Source of the DNA: Neonectria sp. B-13
Lineage: Eukaryota; Ascomycota; Sordariomycetes; Hypocreales; Nectriaceae
DNA: 64,000 bases
Direction of reading: 5' to 3'
Assembly: GCA_002682825.1 (NCBI GenBank)
Contig: NOKP01000002.1
Span: forward strand, 1,307,132-1,371,131
Program-made: the position numbers and the translations under genes
Notes under the pieces: generated by a model
Told to the model about the DNA's origin: nothing
Database searches by the model: none
The model's input: the letters and a program-made list of their open reading frames with translations, nothing else
Shown here: piece by piece, positions 21,330 through 30,935 of the stretch
Layout of the letters: each line of letters opens with the position of its first letter
Position numbering within the stretch: the stretch's first letter is position 1

Positions 21330-24163
21330 GGCTGTGTAGACGGAAGGAGGTAAACGGGGAAAGGTCGTGAGTAGCGAAGAGGGAGAAAGGAGAGGCTGCC
21401 CCAGGTCGAGGAGGGCCTATAAAGAAGGGCAGAAGTTGGAGGTCAGGAGCAAATGCAAGCTTTGTCGACACACCGCATGACGGGTGGGCGTTTGAGGAAT
21501 ATGTATACCACCTTAGCCAGAACTACGGAAGCAAGAGGACGTCGTGTCTCGGGTGCCCGTCTCGTTGCTCGGTCCCTGATCGGCACTCAGACCGCTTAGC
21601 AGCATAGTCTACGTCCAAGTCCGCAGTACGTTTGCGAGATGCCCTAATGCGGCCGGCACCCTGGTGCTCAGTCCGGGTCCCCGCGACACCGGCTTAGACT
21701 GGGACCAGGGGAGGGATGATTCAGTGTAGACGGAGCTTGCGAGAGAGGCTACAAATTTCGCATCATTGCCCTAATTGCTGAGATGCGGTTTCTGGTGAAA
21801 TGTACGTAAAACGCCCACGAGTCAGTTGCTTGACTCGCACCCCGGACTGAAGAGTGCCACACTGGGGAAAGGACTGGAGGTGCCAAGTAATGGGGCTGCA
21901 GATGCTTTGACTTGCCGTCGATCCCGTCCAGGGCAAAGACGAATGAGAGGAGCAGCCTCGACGTGTGACTGGGCTACGTGACGGGGGCGCGTTGCAGGGT
22001 GTTGTGCTGGATCTTTAGCGGGGAGGCCGGCATCGCAAGCCGAAGACACCAAGGAAGGCCACGGAAGGCGAGCCGGAATAGGGTTCGACTAGCTGGGTAG
22101 TATTGTCAAGCTGTGGCGCTCCAGACAATGCCTTGTGGACCGTGATGGATGGTTGACGAAAGAAGGTGACGAGAGAAGCATTGTGTGTGGTGGAGTTGCG
22201 TGTAAGAGAGAGGCCGCATGCAGAAGTGACATCGATTTCCCCCGCAACATGTCATCTTTTGTTTTACTTCTTTCTTCGATGGCATCCGTAACAAGCCCTC
22301 GAGGCATTCTAGAAGGGACCTCGCTCCGCCACTGTCTCTCCTTTGTTATGCGGGCGTCGAGTTCTCATGGCAGCCAGGCCGAGTCAATTACCACCAAAAC
22401 ACCACCAGCACCACCGCCATCAACGCCCATCCACGCCCAGCAGCGCCCAATACGCCCTGCAATCCGACTCGACCTTCGCCGACGCTCTTCCTTGCTTAAA
22501 ACCGCTGCCTTGTCGTCTGGCGCGTCCCCGCAGCCAACGGATCGGCGGGAGCTGGACGCTAGCATGCCTTTAGCTCGCTGCCCATCGACGCCACGGCGGG
22601 AAACCCAGTCACAAGCTGACGATCAAGCAATAATCTGGTCCTTGTCTGGTGTACCCGAGCCCCGGGATTCACAATGCCGTGCCCCCCGCAGATTTAATTA
22701 GTGGGTTGCCGGCGTTGAGCCTCTTGTGCAAGCGAGCGTCTCCTCATTACGTACTCCGAGACGCCCTCGAAAGCCATGCGAATGTCTTGTTCTGGAAACG
22801 GAACACGCTGAAAAAGCCTTCATTTAGTGTGTGAAGTTTCCGAACAGAATAAGTTAGCCACGGCTTTCGGGAACAACATGTGTCAAGAACGCAGCCTTTA
22901 CTTGTTATCTTGTCTATCCTGTCGATGAGGGGAAGACGGACTAGTATGCCGATCCTCCACACCAGTACGGAGTAACAATTCAACGGCCATCGACGATAAA
23001 CGCCCGGACACCAGGGACCGCCTCCTGCCACACTCGCTGTCAATATCCCTCATACGGGCCGCTTGAGCTGGCGGTCTTTTTTAGCTGGGAGGCTTGAGCC
23101 GGCCTACAGCTAGCCTTGCGCGCCTCGTCGGATTTTGCCCTCCGACTCTCTGATGACGAGGCCGGGCAATGCAGGAACCAAGCCTTGCCTCAGCTACACG
23201 ACGGGCCTGAAAAAAAAGAAAGGAGAGGATCCCTGTTAGATGATCGCGCAAGCTGCCGTTTGCTGGTCGCTGGCCGACGGCCAAAGCGCGCGGAACGCCT
23301 GGGTCCCCTGTCCTTTAGTGCCGGTAAGTTTAATCAAGTATTATTACTGTCCCTGAAACCCTGCAGTTCTGTAAAGGAAACGTCTACGTAACTGTACGCG
23401 ATACTTGGCATCGCACTCGTCGTGCTCGGACTCATGCGGGTCATGGTCGGGGCGGTGGAGACGCACAGGGCGCTGGCAGGCAGACCGTTGGATAGCTGGG
23501 CCTGTCAAGTCTTAGGTCTGATAAGTAGTAGTTTACCAAGTGACGGAATCAGTGGCTAGGCCTGTGCTGATGGCCTGGGGATAATGTTGATAGGGAAGTT
23601 GCTACATCTTGGACTCAACCAAGATCCGACAGGATAATCTGAGCTACTGAACACACTGGTATCTATTGGGACTACTTCATACCGAGTGCGAACCCGTCAC
23701 ACAGCCGTCTGTTGTCTGCCCAATCTTATCTTTTAATTTCTTTGCGGTAGGCAAAGGCCGCCCCAACTCAACACCACGTAGTCACGCAAATATGATACAG
23801 GATGCCATATTCACGCAAACACGTCCTAGACAGAGAAACCACCTATACTTTTGACAGTTCATTGAGACGCAGCCCCAGGATTGTGAACAGCACTTTTCTA
23901 AGTCTCCCGCGTCTGTTCAACTGTTCACTCACTCCGCGCTGCACGTAAATACACCTCTTGTTCAACAATGCAATGTCCGAATATGCGAACATCCGTGACG
24001 CACAACGTGACGGCCTCGGTGACACACGAACAGTTCATGAACATAATGTAGCAAATCTCTATAAATCGGAAGCCATGGTCGGCAGCATATTGAGGCAATC
24101 CGCAACAATCGTGCATCCGATTACAGCATCGTCGGATCCATAATCATCTTGACTCCCCCGACC
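21330..24163. other. Long intergenic region, no gene seen
   Basis: The 2.8-kb gap lies between divergent genes (the membrane protein and the amidoligase). The frames in it, including one of 188 codons at 22.1-22.7 kb, show no family resemblance and lack a credible start context, so I do not call them. The last 0.5 kb before the amidoligase is AT-rich and probably holds its promoter. Confidence 0.45.
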
Positions 24164-25459
24164 ATGGCCCCCTCCAATTCACAAAACCTGACGTTCGGCA
24201 TCGAACTGGAGTTCATGTCTCCTGCTCCTGACCCTCATCCACCGAGGGGGGAATCGGCCGCAGCAAGGCTGAATGTCGCAAAGCAACTGGCAGAGCGCAC
24301 GAAGCTCCCTATCGCTCTCGAGTGCTGGCACGAAGGTCACCACCGCTGTGTGATCTGCTCCTGGATTCACCATGGGAAGGATGGCTGCACGCATCTCCTC
24401 TCTCCGGGCAATACCCAAATCGACAAGGATGGGCAGCTGGAAGGGACCTGCTTTGTCGTCAAGGAAGAGCCCCTCGGTGAGCATATATCCAGGATTAACG
24501 AGGAAAGGAGTTGGCCTGGCATCGAGATCGCCTCGCCCATTTTACAAGCCGGTGAGTTGACCGCCGGACTGCCCGCCCTAACCGAAACCGTCTCTGCCCT
24601 TCGTAACATGGACGCGAGCATCAGCGCCGACAAGTCCTGCGGGCTGCACGTCCACGTCGGCGTCGAAGGCGGCATGACCCTGCTGCTTGCCAAGAAGATC
24701 ATTACGATCGTCATGGTCCTCGAACCTACTCTGTTCTTCGAGCTTGTGGCTCCGTCGCGGGTGACGAACGCCTGTGCTGCGCCCATCAAGAAGGACACGA
24801 TCATTGCCAGGGGAGATGCCTCAGACAATACTGCGAACTTTGATCCCCAGGGAAGTTGCGGGATGCTGGACGATCATGTCCCACCGGTCAAGGCCATGAA
24901 GCCGGCGGAGTGGAACAAGCACGACCCGGCCGGGTTCTATGACATGTTGGGGGTCATCTGGGAAAGCAAGTCGCTCCAGAGACTCTGTGCGCTCACCAAA
25001 AGCTCGTTCGCATACCGGGGCGGGTCGTACCTCTCCCTCCGTGACTCCAAAGGCGATTCGAGAAACCCAACTTACCGCAATGAGAACCTGGAGAAGACGC
25101 CGTCGACCATCGAGTTTCGATATGCGCAGATGACCTTTGACATGGAGTTCATGCGCAACTGGATCAATGTTCTCTCCCAGGTGATGAAGCTAGCCCAACA
25201 GGACGCCGCTGACTTCAAGAAGTGCCTTGCTTCCATTTATAAACTGACGGACCAATCCCTCAAGCGTGGAGAACACCTGTGGCAGGTAATGTTGCGGGAA
25301 GTGCTCCGGCTGGGGCACCAGCTCCCGGCATGGAGACTGCAGCGGCAAAAGTACTGCCGGGGAGAGGAGATCTCGTTCCTTGACAGTGACAAGATTCTGC
25401 TGCCAGTGACTCGGGAAAGTAAGCAAGGCGATGATGACGGGCCCGATGCTGATCAGTAA
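24164..25459 (+). CDS. Amidoligase-like enzyme (Amidoligase_2 family)
   Basis: Predicted ATP-dependent carboxylate-amine ligase related to the glutamine synthetase/gamma-glutamylcysteine ligase fold, forming amide or peptide bonds on an unknown substrate. The single exon encodes 431 residues from an ATG in good context (ACCATGGCC). Family landmarks are visible in order: FGIELEFM near the N-terminus (metal/ATP-binding Glu pair), EIASPIL (about residue 125), SCGLHVHVGVEGG (about 162-174) and TIEFRYAQMTFD (about 310-320). No signal peptide or membrane segment is present, so it is probably cytosolic. The tail is polar. Neighbouring genes offer no substrate: there is no peptide precursor or papain-like partner beside it, as some bacterial members have. 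Family membership is judged from these motifs; the reaction is an inference. Confidence 0.85.
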   Translation: MAPSNSQNLTFGIELEFMSPAPDPHPPRGESAAARLNVAKQLAERTKLPIALECWHEGHHRCVICSWIHHGKDGCTHLLSPGNTQIDKDGQLEGTCFVVKEEPLGEHISRINEERSWPGIEIASPILQAGELTAGLPALTETVSALRNMDASISADKSCGLHVHVGVEGGMTLLLAKKIITIVMVLEPTLFFELVAPSRVTNACAAPIKKDTIIARGDASDNTANFDPQGSCGMLDDHVPPVKAMKPAEWNKHDPAGFYDMLGVIWESKSLQRLCALTKSSFAYRGGSYLSLRDSKGDSRNPTYRNENLEKTPSTIEFRYAQMTFDMEFMRNWINVLSQVMKLAQQDAADFKKCLASIYKLTDQSLKRGEHLWQVMLREVLRLGHQLPAWRLQRQKYCRGEEISFLDSDKILLPVTRESKQGDDDGPDADQ

Positions 25460-25980
25460 CGTCCATCAGCTGGCTGCTAGGCCCTAGGACGATGGAGCTA
25501 TGGAGGCCCCGAAAATAGACGTGCCGGTGCTTTGGATTGGTTGGTACCGGGACAAAGATAGACGGCTCGCATAATAGAGAGAATAGAGAAAAGAACGTGT
25601 TTTCTTCTTGGAACCCATGCTTGACTTGGCAGCTTACGTGAAATGGTGTACTCGGCGTTGGATGCCTTCTTTGTTCATTGCCTTGGTAGTTATTGTAAAT
25701 GACGCATTGATTAAAGGAGAGCGCCAGCGTATGAAATCGAGATGGAAAGACCTGGGAATCACACCTAGTTAGGCTCCGCTCGCTCCTGTCGATCACTGTG
25801 TCCATCGGTGCCCGGAACGCAAGCCGGGCATGGACCCACCCGATACGGAGTGGGGCCGGGCCAGAGAGCTTCATCCAGAGAGACAGCAAGGGGCAGACTT
25901 CCTTGGGACAAGAAACAACCAGGGGCTCAAATTCAAGTTGGCTTCGACTTCATCTCATACATGGACTCTCCGGCTCTCTC
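25460..25980. other. Convergent 3' flanks, no gene seen
   Basis: This half-kilobase lies between the amidoligase and the oppositely oriented small cysteine-rich protein. No coding feature could be supported. Confidence 0.45.
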
Positions 25981-26418
25981 TCAAACCGCCCCCCTGGACC
26001 CCCCACCCCGTTCTCTATCCCGCTCCCGCTCCCTCTCATTCTCCCTCTCCCTCTCCGCGGCCGTCTCGCCCGCCCTGGCCGCGCCGGCGGGATACGGCCC
26101 GGGGGCCTGCCAGCTGGTGCTCGGCGGCGCACACGTCTCGGCGCACTTGACGCAGGCCAGGTCGGTCTTCTTGTAGCTGCCCTTGATGATGCGCTTCTCG
26201 TCGAAGGCGTACCGCGGGCACCGCATCGTCGGCGCCGCGTTGCGCCCGAACAGCCGCCGCTGGTAGTCGCACGCCGCGCCAAGGTCGTCGATGGCGAAGA
26301 ACAGGTCGATCTGGTGGAAGACCTCGCCGCCGATGACGGCCCGTCCGCACGCCATCTGCGGGCACGCCGCGCCCTTGGCGCACGAGCATACCATCTGCTG
26401 GAACGAGTATGTGCACAT
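25981..26418 (-). CDS. Small cysteine-rich protein of unknown function
   Basis: The frame encodes 145 residues starting MCTYSFQQMVCSCAKGAACP. The first ~95 residues hold ten Cys and several His, with pairs CSC, CPQMAC, CDY, CPRY and CVKC..C, an arrangement that could bind zinc. The segment YAFDEKRIIKGSYKKTDLACVKC has the feel of a conserved core. From about residue 115 the protein becomes Arg-Glu repeats encoded by a CTCTCC-type microsatellite (about 26020-26065), so the true conserved part is shorter. There is no signal peptide, hence it is probably intracellular. I cannot name the family. An intron near the 3' end could change the tail. The call as a real gene rests on the Cys pattern and an ATG in the right place. 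Confidence 0.6.
   Translation of the reverse strand: MCTYSFQQMVCSCAKGAACPQMACGRAVIGGEVFHQIDLFFAIDDLGAACDYQRRLFGRNAAPTMRCPRYAFDEKRIIKGSYKKTDLACVKCAETCAPPSTSWQAPGPYPAGAARAGETAAERERENERERERDRERGGGSRGAV
26020..26065. repeat. CTCTCC/CTCCCG microsatellite
   Basis: The plus strand is a pyrimidine run built from CTCCCT, CTCTC and CCGCT units. It lies within the 3' end of the small cysteine-rich gene, where the minus strand encodes alternating Arg and Glu. Confidence 0.6.
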
Positions 26419-27584
26419 GGCGTTTGGGTTCGAAGTTTGTGGTTTTCTTTTTATAATGTTGGGTTCGAGAGTTTGGGAGCGAGCTCGCTTCAGGCCGGGA
26501 TTGGCTGGTTCCTGGTTCCTATATCTAGGTCGACGACACGCCCAGTTGGTCTCTCCTCTCCGTCGTGTGTTCTCTTTCTCACGGCCGTGGTAACAAAGGC
26601 CAAAGGCGCATCCCGCAGCGCCGAATTCCAACGCCCTCGCACCAAAAGACGCGGGCGGTGTATAAGGCCGCCAGAAAAGAAAAGAGAACCAAAAAAATAG
26701 CCGGCGTTACACCAAATCCTGCCTCATCGTGCGAAAGTAACCACCCGCCATCTCCGAGGCTGACCCGCAGGCTTTTCTTCCACCGTTGTTTGCGTTGCCT
26801 CTTGCGCCGCCGAGTGCGTACAAATGCAGCGGCCCGTGGAGTCGACGCTCTGCGAGCGAGGAGTTGCGTACAAGGAGACGCGTACAAGGGGTCGGTCCGA
26901 CGGGGTCTTGGACTCGGTAAGGAGGAGGAGGGAAGCAAACATGCGTCGTCTCAGAACACCACGGTCGAACCCGACATCGCCATCGCCATCGACACACAGG
27001 ACACGGGAACAACACAGCACGGCACGGCACGGCATAGCACAGCATAGCATAAACACTGCACAAGACTTCGCCTGACCCGACTTATACGCCTACCAAGCCC
27101 AAAGACGATCCCACATGCCACATCCGAGCCCGCACGGTCCAAGCCGCGGCCCAGTTACCCCAGATTCCCTCTTCGCTCCCGCTCCCCTGTCCGCGCGCCG
27201 GGTTCCCCGCCTCAGCCTTAACCAACCTCAATGACGGCGGGGGAACTTATGGAAAATAGCCCTCAACACGAAGATTGCGCTCATCTGGCGCACTTTTAAC
27301 CCCTGGCTCAGTTCGGGGCCGAGTACCCCATTCAGCATAGTTGCGGCGGTGATGCCTGTGAGGTGTTGGTCTCGATGCGGCGGTGATGGACTCATCGGGC
27401 GGAGGGTACAGCTCGGAGGTTGAAGTGAGGGAACATGTGAAAGAAACTCGGCCGGGTACTTAAAGGGCGTGGTTTATGGCAATGTTCCTCGTAGTGTGAG
27501 GAGCGGAAGTCGCAACTGCAGTTAGCAAGGTCCATCTCCCAGCCAGCGTCTCTCTCAACCTTCAACCCCCTCAACACCATCGCC
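26419..27584. other. Divergent promoter region of the cysteine-rich and HsbA-like genes
   Basis: The 1.2-kb gap separates two genes that point away from each other. Reading frames within it are short, and the GCACGGCACGGCATAGCA-type repeat near 27.01-27.05 kb is the only local structure. No RNA gene or further CDS could be supported. Confidence 0.5.
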
Positions 27585-28106
27585 ATGCGTCTCTCTCACA
27601 TGCTCGGCCTCGCCAGCCTAGCAACCACGGCCGTTGCCTCGGGCGCTAGCATCATCGGCGCCATGGCCACCATCACCAACACCAGCATCGCCCTCAACAC
27701 CACCGTCGCCTCCTGGGACGGCGGGCTGCTGGGTACGATCCCCATCATCATCAAGTCGACGCAGCTGCTCGTCGACATCAAGAACGGCACCATCACCGCC
27801 AACGCGTCTAAGCCGCTCTCCGCCGGCGAGGCCGCCCAGGTTGCGCAGGCCACGACAAAACTCGCCGACGTTGTCGAGGACGTCCTGGCTACCATCGTCC
27901 GGGCCAAGCGCAAGTTCGACAAGTTGCTCCTGGGCCCTGTCATCCTACTCAACCTCCAGCTGCAGAACAACGCCACTCAAGAGTTTTCCTCCGCCGTTGT
28001 TGAGAAAGTGCCCAAGGATTTGCAAGCGTTTGCCAAGACTCTCATACAGCCCATCCAGAATGCCTTTGACGCAGCAATCAAGAAGTACGCACTGTTCTCA
28101 AAATAG
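27585..28106 (+). CDS. Secreted cell-wall protein, HsbA-like (hydrophobic surface binding protein A family)
   Basis: The single exon encodes 173 residues. Residues 1-20 form a signal peptide (MRLSHMLGLASLATTAVASG). The mature part has no Cys and is mostly amphipathic helix: INGTI-type and LSAGEAAQVAQATTKLADVV segments, then VRAKRKFDKLLLGPVILLNLQLQ and a final KTLIQPIQNAFDAAIKKY. This matches the HsbA/cell-wall galactomannoprotein family, whose members bind hydrophobic surfaces and lipids and can recruit cutinases. Five N-X-S/T sites are visible. Length agrees with the family (about 170-190). Family assignment is from composition and helix pattern rather than a diagnostic motif, so it is moderately secure. 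Secretion is secure. Confidence 0.83.
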   Translation: MRLSHMLGLASLATTAVASGASIIGAMATITNTSIALNTTVASWDGGLLGTIPIIIKSTQLLVDIKNGTITANASKPLSAGEAAQVAQATTKLADVVEDVLATIVRAKRKFDKLLLGPVILLNLQLQNNATQEFSSAVVEKVPKDLQAFAKTLIQPIQNAFDAAIKKYALFSK

Positions 28107-28387
28107 CCATGAGGCAGCTTTTATAATGTAGATACAATTCTGTGAGGACATAATAGGGGAGAAATGGTAGTCATAATAATTCGTCTCTATACAAAGACGC
28201 CTACAGCAATGCGAACGATACCATGACTTGAGCGTATGACATGAGCTTTTTGATTGATTGTGAGGAAGAAACTGCCCCTAGTTATCCCAACTTTGAAGGA
28301 CCATCATCGCTTTTACGTACCACTTTAAATCACGTTATGTATGAAAGCCATTGCCTTGCTGTATTTCTTTTCTTGTTTTTTCTTTGT

Positions 28388-29596
28388 TTAATCCATCTGG
28401 TCCACAGTCTGGGCGTCGCCATTTTGCCCGCTAGAGACGCCAGCGACCTGCTTGTCGGCCTCGCTAATGACGAAGCGCCAGTTGAAAGGATCATCAATCT
28501 TGCCTAGCTGAATGCTCTGCAGCGTCGTCAGCAGCCTGGTGCAGACGGGGCCAGCCTCCTCCTGGCTGGCCTTGATGTATGTCACAGTGTTTTCGATCTC
28601 TTCGTGGCGGCGGGTGATGGAACGAATGGGGACCAGGGCGGCGGCGGTACCGGCAGCCATGACCTCCGTGAAGTCGCCGAGCTCGCCGTACTTGATAACT
28701 CGCTGCTCGACCTTCCACCCGAAGCTGCGGGCAAGGTCCTGGATGCTGGAGCTCGTGACACTGTCAATGACGCACTTTGAGTCAGGGACAACGAGGGTAA
28801 TGTCATCGCCCTCTCCGAGCACACCGATGAAGCCGCTGGTGCTGAACTCATCCACCTCCTCGTGGCGAGCGCTGTCCAGATGCAGAGTGATGCCGAAGCC
28901 CTCGGCGCGGGCCTTGTCGCTCCATCGCAGGACGGGCGCATAGTTGCCGCCGACCTTGGCATTTCCGGTGCCGTTGGGGGCCGCACGGTCGAACTCCTCG
29001 AGGATCAGGGCCTTGACGGGTTGGGAGCCGTGGTAGACGCCGGTGGGGATGACGAAGACGCAGAAGGTGTACTCCTCGGGGGGCGACAGTCCCAGCTGGG
29101 CGCTAGAGCCGTAGAGCTGGGGTCGGATGTAGAGAGCGGCGCCCGTCTCGTGGGGAGGCACGAACTCGGCGTTGAGGGCGACGGCGGCGCGGCAGGCCTC
29201 GAGGAACATGTCGACGGGGACGTGGGGCATGGAGACGACCTCGGCCGAGTGCTGCATGCGGACGGCGTTGCGGTCGGGGCGGAAGATGCTGATACTGGCA
29301 TCACCGGGAGTGCGGAAGGCCTTGAGACCCTCGTAGGCCTGCTGGCCGTAGTTGAGGGCCGGCGCCATGCCGTGGATGCGCATGAAGGGGTCGGCGACGA
29401 AGCGGAGGGGAGTCCATTTCCCGGTCGACTTGGAGTAGTTGGACTCGATGTGGCCGTTGACTGCGAGGAGAGGTCAGCCAGTCTGGCCCTTACTGCGAAC
29501 CGGCTGAGAAGCAAGCGCCATCTTACCTTCGCGGACCTTGAAGCCCACGTTGGACCAGTCAATGGTGTTGACCGGGGGAGGAGGGAAAGCAGCCAT
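28388..29596 (-). CDS. Branched-chain amino acid aminotransferase (class IV, PLP)
   Basis: Catalyses reversible transamination between Leu/Ile/Val and their 2-oxo acids with glutamate. Exons on the minus strand are 29596-29527 and 29460-28388, giving 380 residues. The 66-nt intron is phase 1 and joins KVRE to VNGHIESNYS. Class IV landmarks follow: PLRFVADPFMRIHG, LNYGQQAYEGLKAFR (substrate loop), FRPDRNAVRM, NAKVGGNYAPVL with the PLP-binding Lys, and FTEVMAAGTAAALVPI near the cofactor phosphate. The start MAAFPPPPVNTIDW gives no mitochondrial presequence, so I favour a cytosolic (Bat2-like) enzyme; an upstream exon with a targeting signal cannot be excluded. The length is normal for fungal enzymes. 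Confidence 0.94.
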
Positions 29597-30935
29597 CTTT
29601 GCTAAGGTGGTGAAGTTGGGTATCGACAGATGACAACAAAAACGAGTCAATTGGTCCTCAGCAGCGACGTTTGATCTCAGCAGAGCGGATTGAACGAGAA
29701 TAAGTAGACTCTGCGCGCGAAAAGAAAGGAGAGAGAGGGAGAGAGGGAGAGAGGAGAACTGGCCGCAATATCCGGTTTGAAGCTTTTCTCTTGACTCAGT
29801 GCTGACCTCACGCCCTAGGTTGCTGCAACCCCGCCGATGTCGGTCCATCCATCCCTGCCGCGGGGTCGTTCCTGCCCACTCCGCCCACCTCGATCAATGG
29901 CAAAATGCGTATAGCTAGGCAAACCAGGGTCTCGCTCCTGCATTTCGCTGCAGCTTCAGTGCCTCTCGCTCGTATAGAGGCGGGTCGCGTCTGTCTAAGC
30001 TGACGCTCCGGTTTCCACAGCGTCCCATTGGTCCTCTTGGTCCACTTCATGTCCTATTGTTCTTTGCTACATTTTTTCTTCTCCTCATGCTGCACTGTGC
30101 TTGATAGCTTTGGGTTCAAGGCTTGCCCCGTGATGTCATCATGCTCATATGCCTAAAGCGAGTGTTCTATTACAAACCGTGGCTTGCATGTAAAGCATGT
30201 AGGTACTCATGTACAGTGTCCCGGGAGCCTGGTTCTACTAGTACTTACTGTACTTACCTACCTTGGGTACCTGACACGTAGGAACCAAATGCAAATGAAC
30301 AAATACGGAAACTCGCCAACGTTGCAATAATCAGGAATCGCCAAGTTCCTCGAGGAAATGAATTAACTGTCTATAAATAACAAGGTCTTGTTTGCATTCT
30401 AATGCTTCATTGCCTCATCTTTGTGTCATGTCATTTGTCGCTTCCGTAAAATAATGCATTGCTAGACTAAGAAATTCCCTTGTTCGCGTGGGCTTCGCCC
30501 TCCATCCTGGAAAGCTGTCTTTGTTTCTTTTCTTCCTCTCCCATATCATCCATCCATCCGTCCATCCATGGATCCGTCATCCTCAAATCAATCGCCAATA
30601 ACACAGGAAACGAATGTGAACAAGCTTAGGTACGTCTGATCAAAGCAAAAGTGGAGTGTCGTGAGAAACGAGGTACTCGTGAGAGTTGTAAGCGTAGTAG
30701 GAAATCCGTCCCAGTCCCGGTGTAATCGTCGTCCTAGAAGGCGTACCTCCAATGAGGTGTGGTGGAAGGAGTGAAAAGGAGACTACATCTTTTGCTCTGC
30801 CTTTTTTTGTGGAGTTTTCGTCAGCGGTGATGAAACCCTCTTTGATATCCCTGCGCCTGCGCCCGCTGACCCAACGCCGGCGGCATAAAAGCAGGCCAAA
30901 AGATAAATTGCAAAAAAGCCACAGTACGCCTCTAG
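29597..30935. other. Intergenic region with simple repeats, no gene seen
   Basis: About 1.3 kb between two minus-strand genes. It holds a GAGAGAGGGA purine run at 29.73-29.76 kb and a short CCAT repeat at 30.55-30.57 kb. The left part is the promoter of the aminotransferase; no coding feature is supported. Confidence 0.5.
29731..29757. repeat. GA-rich purine run
   Basis: The plus strand repeats GAGAGAGGGA units; on the minus strand this is a CT-rich tract about 140-160 bp upstream of the aminotransferase ATG, a common feature of fungal core promoters. Confidence 0.5.

Noticed and set aside
22135..22701. Open frame of 188 codons on the plus strand
   Set aside because: No recognisable domain, no credible promoter, and competing frames in the same interval.
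28107..28387. Possible CDS between the HsbA-like gene and the aminotransferase
   Set aside because: The short frame there overlaps the aminotransferase 3' end and has no features of a protein gene.
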